Shown here one piece after another: positions 5,288-5,835 of a stretch of 5,835 bases of DNA (the first letter of the stretch is position 1; each line of letters begins with the position of its first letter). The stretch is from NCBI GenBank assembly GCA_028701435.1, contig JAQVQT010000120.1, positions 1 through 5,835 of the forward strand, in the 5' to 3' direction. Made by a program: the position numbers and the translations under genes. This DNA comes from Smithellaceae bacterium (GTDB taxonomy: Bacteria; Desulfobacterota; Syntrophia; Syntrophales; Smithellaceae). The notes beneath the pieces were generated by a model. It saw only the letters and a program-made list of their open reading frames with translations. It was not told where the DNA came from and searched no databases.

Positions 5288-5835
5288 ATGGAGTTGATGG
5301 GGCTTATGGAAAAAGTCTATCTGGGCAATACGATGCAGAACTGGATCATCGGCGTGTGCGTCCTGATGGGCGTATTCGGCGTGCTGAAAATTCTTCAGCG
5401 CGTCGCCATTCGCAGACTCTCCAAACTGGCGGCGGCTACGGACAACCAGATCGACGACCTTGTGGTCAGCATGCTGAAGCAGACCAAGTTTCTGATTCTG
5501 CTGGTGGCCTCCGCGTACGTGGCGTCCCAGGTGATCACCATCAAGCCGTCCATCGAGGCGGTGTGGCAAAAAATCGTCGTCCTGATTGTGATCATTCAGT
5601 TCGGGCTGTGGGCGAGCGCCGGCGTTTCCTTTGCGCTGGGCCGGGCGATTGAAAAGCGGATGGACCGGGATGCGGGGAGCGCCACAACCCTGACCCTGCT
5701 GGGTTTCGTCGCGCGGATGATTTTGTGGGTGATTGTTCTTCTGTTGATTCTGGACAACCTGGGCGTCAACATCACCGGCCTGGTGGCGGGCCTCGGCATC
5801 GGCGGCATCGCCGTGGCGCTGGCGGTGCAGAACAT
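5288..5835 (+). CDS. MscS-family mechanosensitive channel, 5' part
   Basis: 182 codons are visible before the window ends; no stop is reached. The start ATG 5288 has AAAGGAGG (5276-5283) 4 bases upstream. The protein has about five hydrophobic segments: 18-38, 66-86, 94-117, 134-156 and the pore-lining helix from about 160. The last, with GLVAGLGIGGIAVALAVQN (164-182), is the glycine/alanine-rich TM3 signature of MscS, which opens under membrane tension to release solutes. TDNQIDDLVV (51-60), between the first two helices, is typical of the larger five-helix relatives (YnaI/YbdG-like) rather than three-helix MscS. The cytoplasmic beta domain is beyond the window. It follows etfA by 28 bases with no terminator, so it is probably co-transcribed, though its strong ribosome site allows independent translation. 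A link to acyl-CoA metabolism is not obvious. Confidence 0.9.
   Translation, partial: MELMGLMEKVYLGNTMQNWIIGVCVLMGVFGVLKILQRVAIRRLSKLAAATDNQIDDLVVSMLKQTKFLILLVASAYVASQVITIKPSIEAVWQKIVVLIVIIQFGLWASAGVSFALGRAIEKRMDRDAGSATTLTLLGFVARMILWVIVLLLILDNLGVNITGLVAGLGIGGIAVALAVQN

Overview
The window looks like chromosomal DNA of a Gram-negative anaerobe, most plausibly a syntrophic or sulfate-reducing deltaproteobacterium (Desulfobacterota). I infer this from three things: an acyl-CoA dehydrogenase directly linked to an ETF pair whose motifs match the anaerobic, bifurcating-type ETF group; several small exported proteins; and strong GGAGG ribosome binding sites. No rRNA, tRNA or taxonomic marker is present, so the assignment is tentative.

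Layout. The left part (about 1-2190) is more AT-rich and holds three small, separately transcribed genes for exported proteins. On the minus strand are a cysteine-rich protein cut by the window edge (1-327) and a 3D-domain (double-psi beta-barrel) cell-wall-type protein (571-996). A hairpin and a strong sigma70-like promoter lie between them. On the plus strand, divergent from these, is a second cysteine-rich exported protein of unknown function (1520-2107), which ends at a textbook rho-independent terminator (2142-2187). The 523-base gap 997-1519 has no convincing gene but contains candidate promoters for both sides and several inverted repeats.

The right part (2261-5835) is more GC-rich and forms one plus-strand operon: acyl-CoA dehydrogenase, etfB, etfA, then the start of an MscS-family mechanosensitive channel that runs off the window. 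The first three genes are 6 and 5-11 bases apart. The channel follows after 28 bases with its own strong Shine-Dalgarno and no terminator in between. The operon has a TTGACA promoter whose -35 box sits inside a perfect 7-1-7 palindrome, a candidate operator.

How the genes work together. The dehydrogenase would oxidise an acyl-CoA (or reduce an enoyl-CoA) through FAD and exchange electrons with its own EtfBA heterodimer. The ETF backbone looks like the bifurcating/confurcating group, but both subunits differ at positions usually conserved: the FAD loop of EtfA and the partner-docking loop of EtfB. I found no clearly new defence or mobile system. The most notable points are these ETF substitutions, the -35 palindrome, and a possible structured leader in front of the 3D-domain gene.
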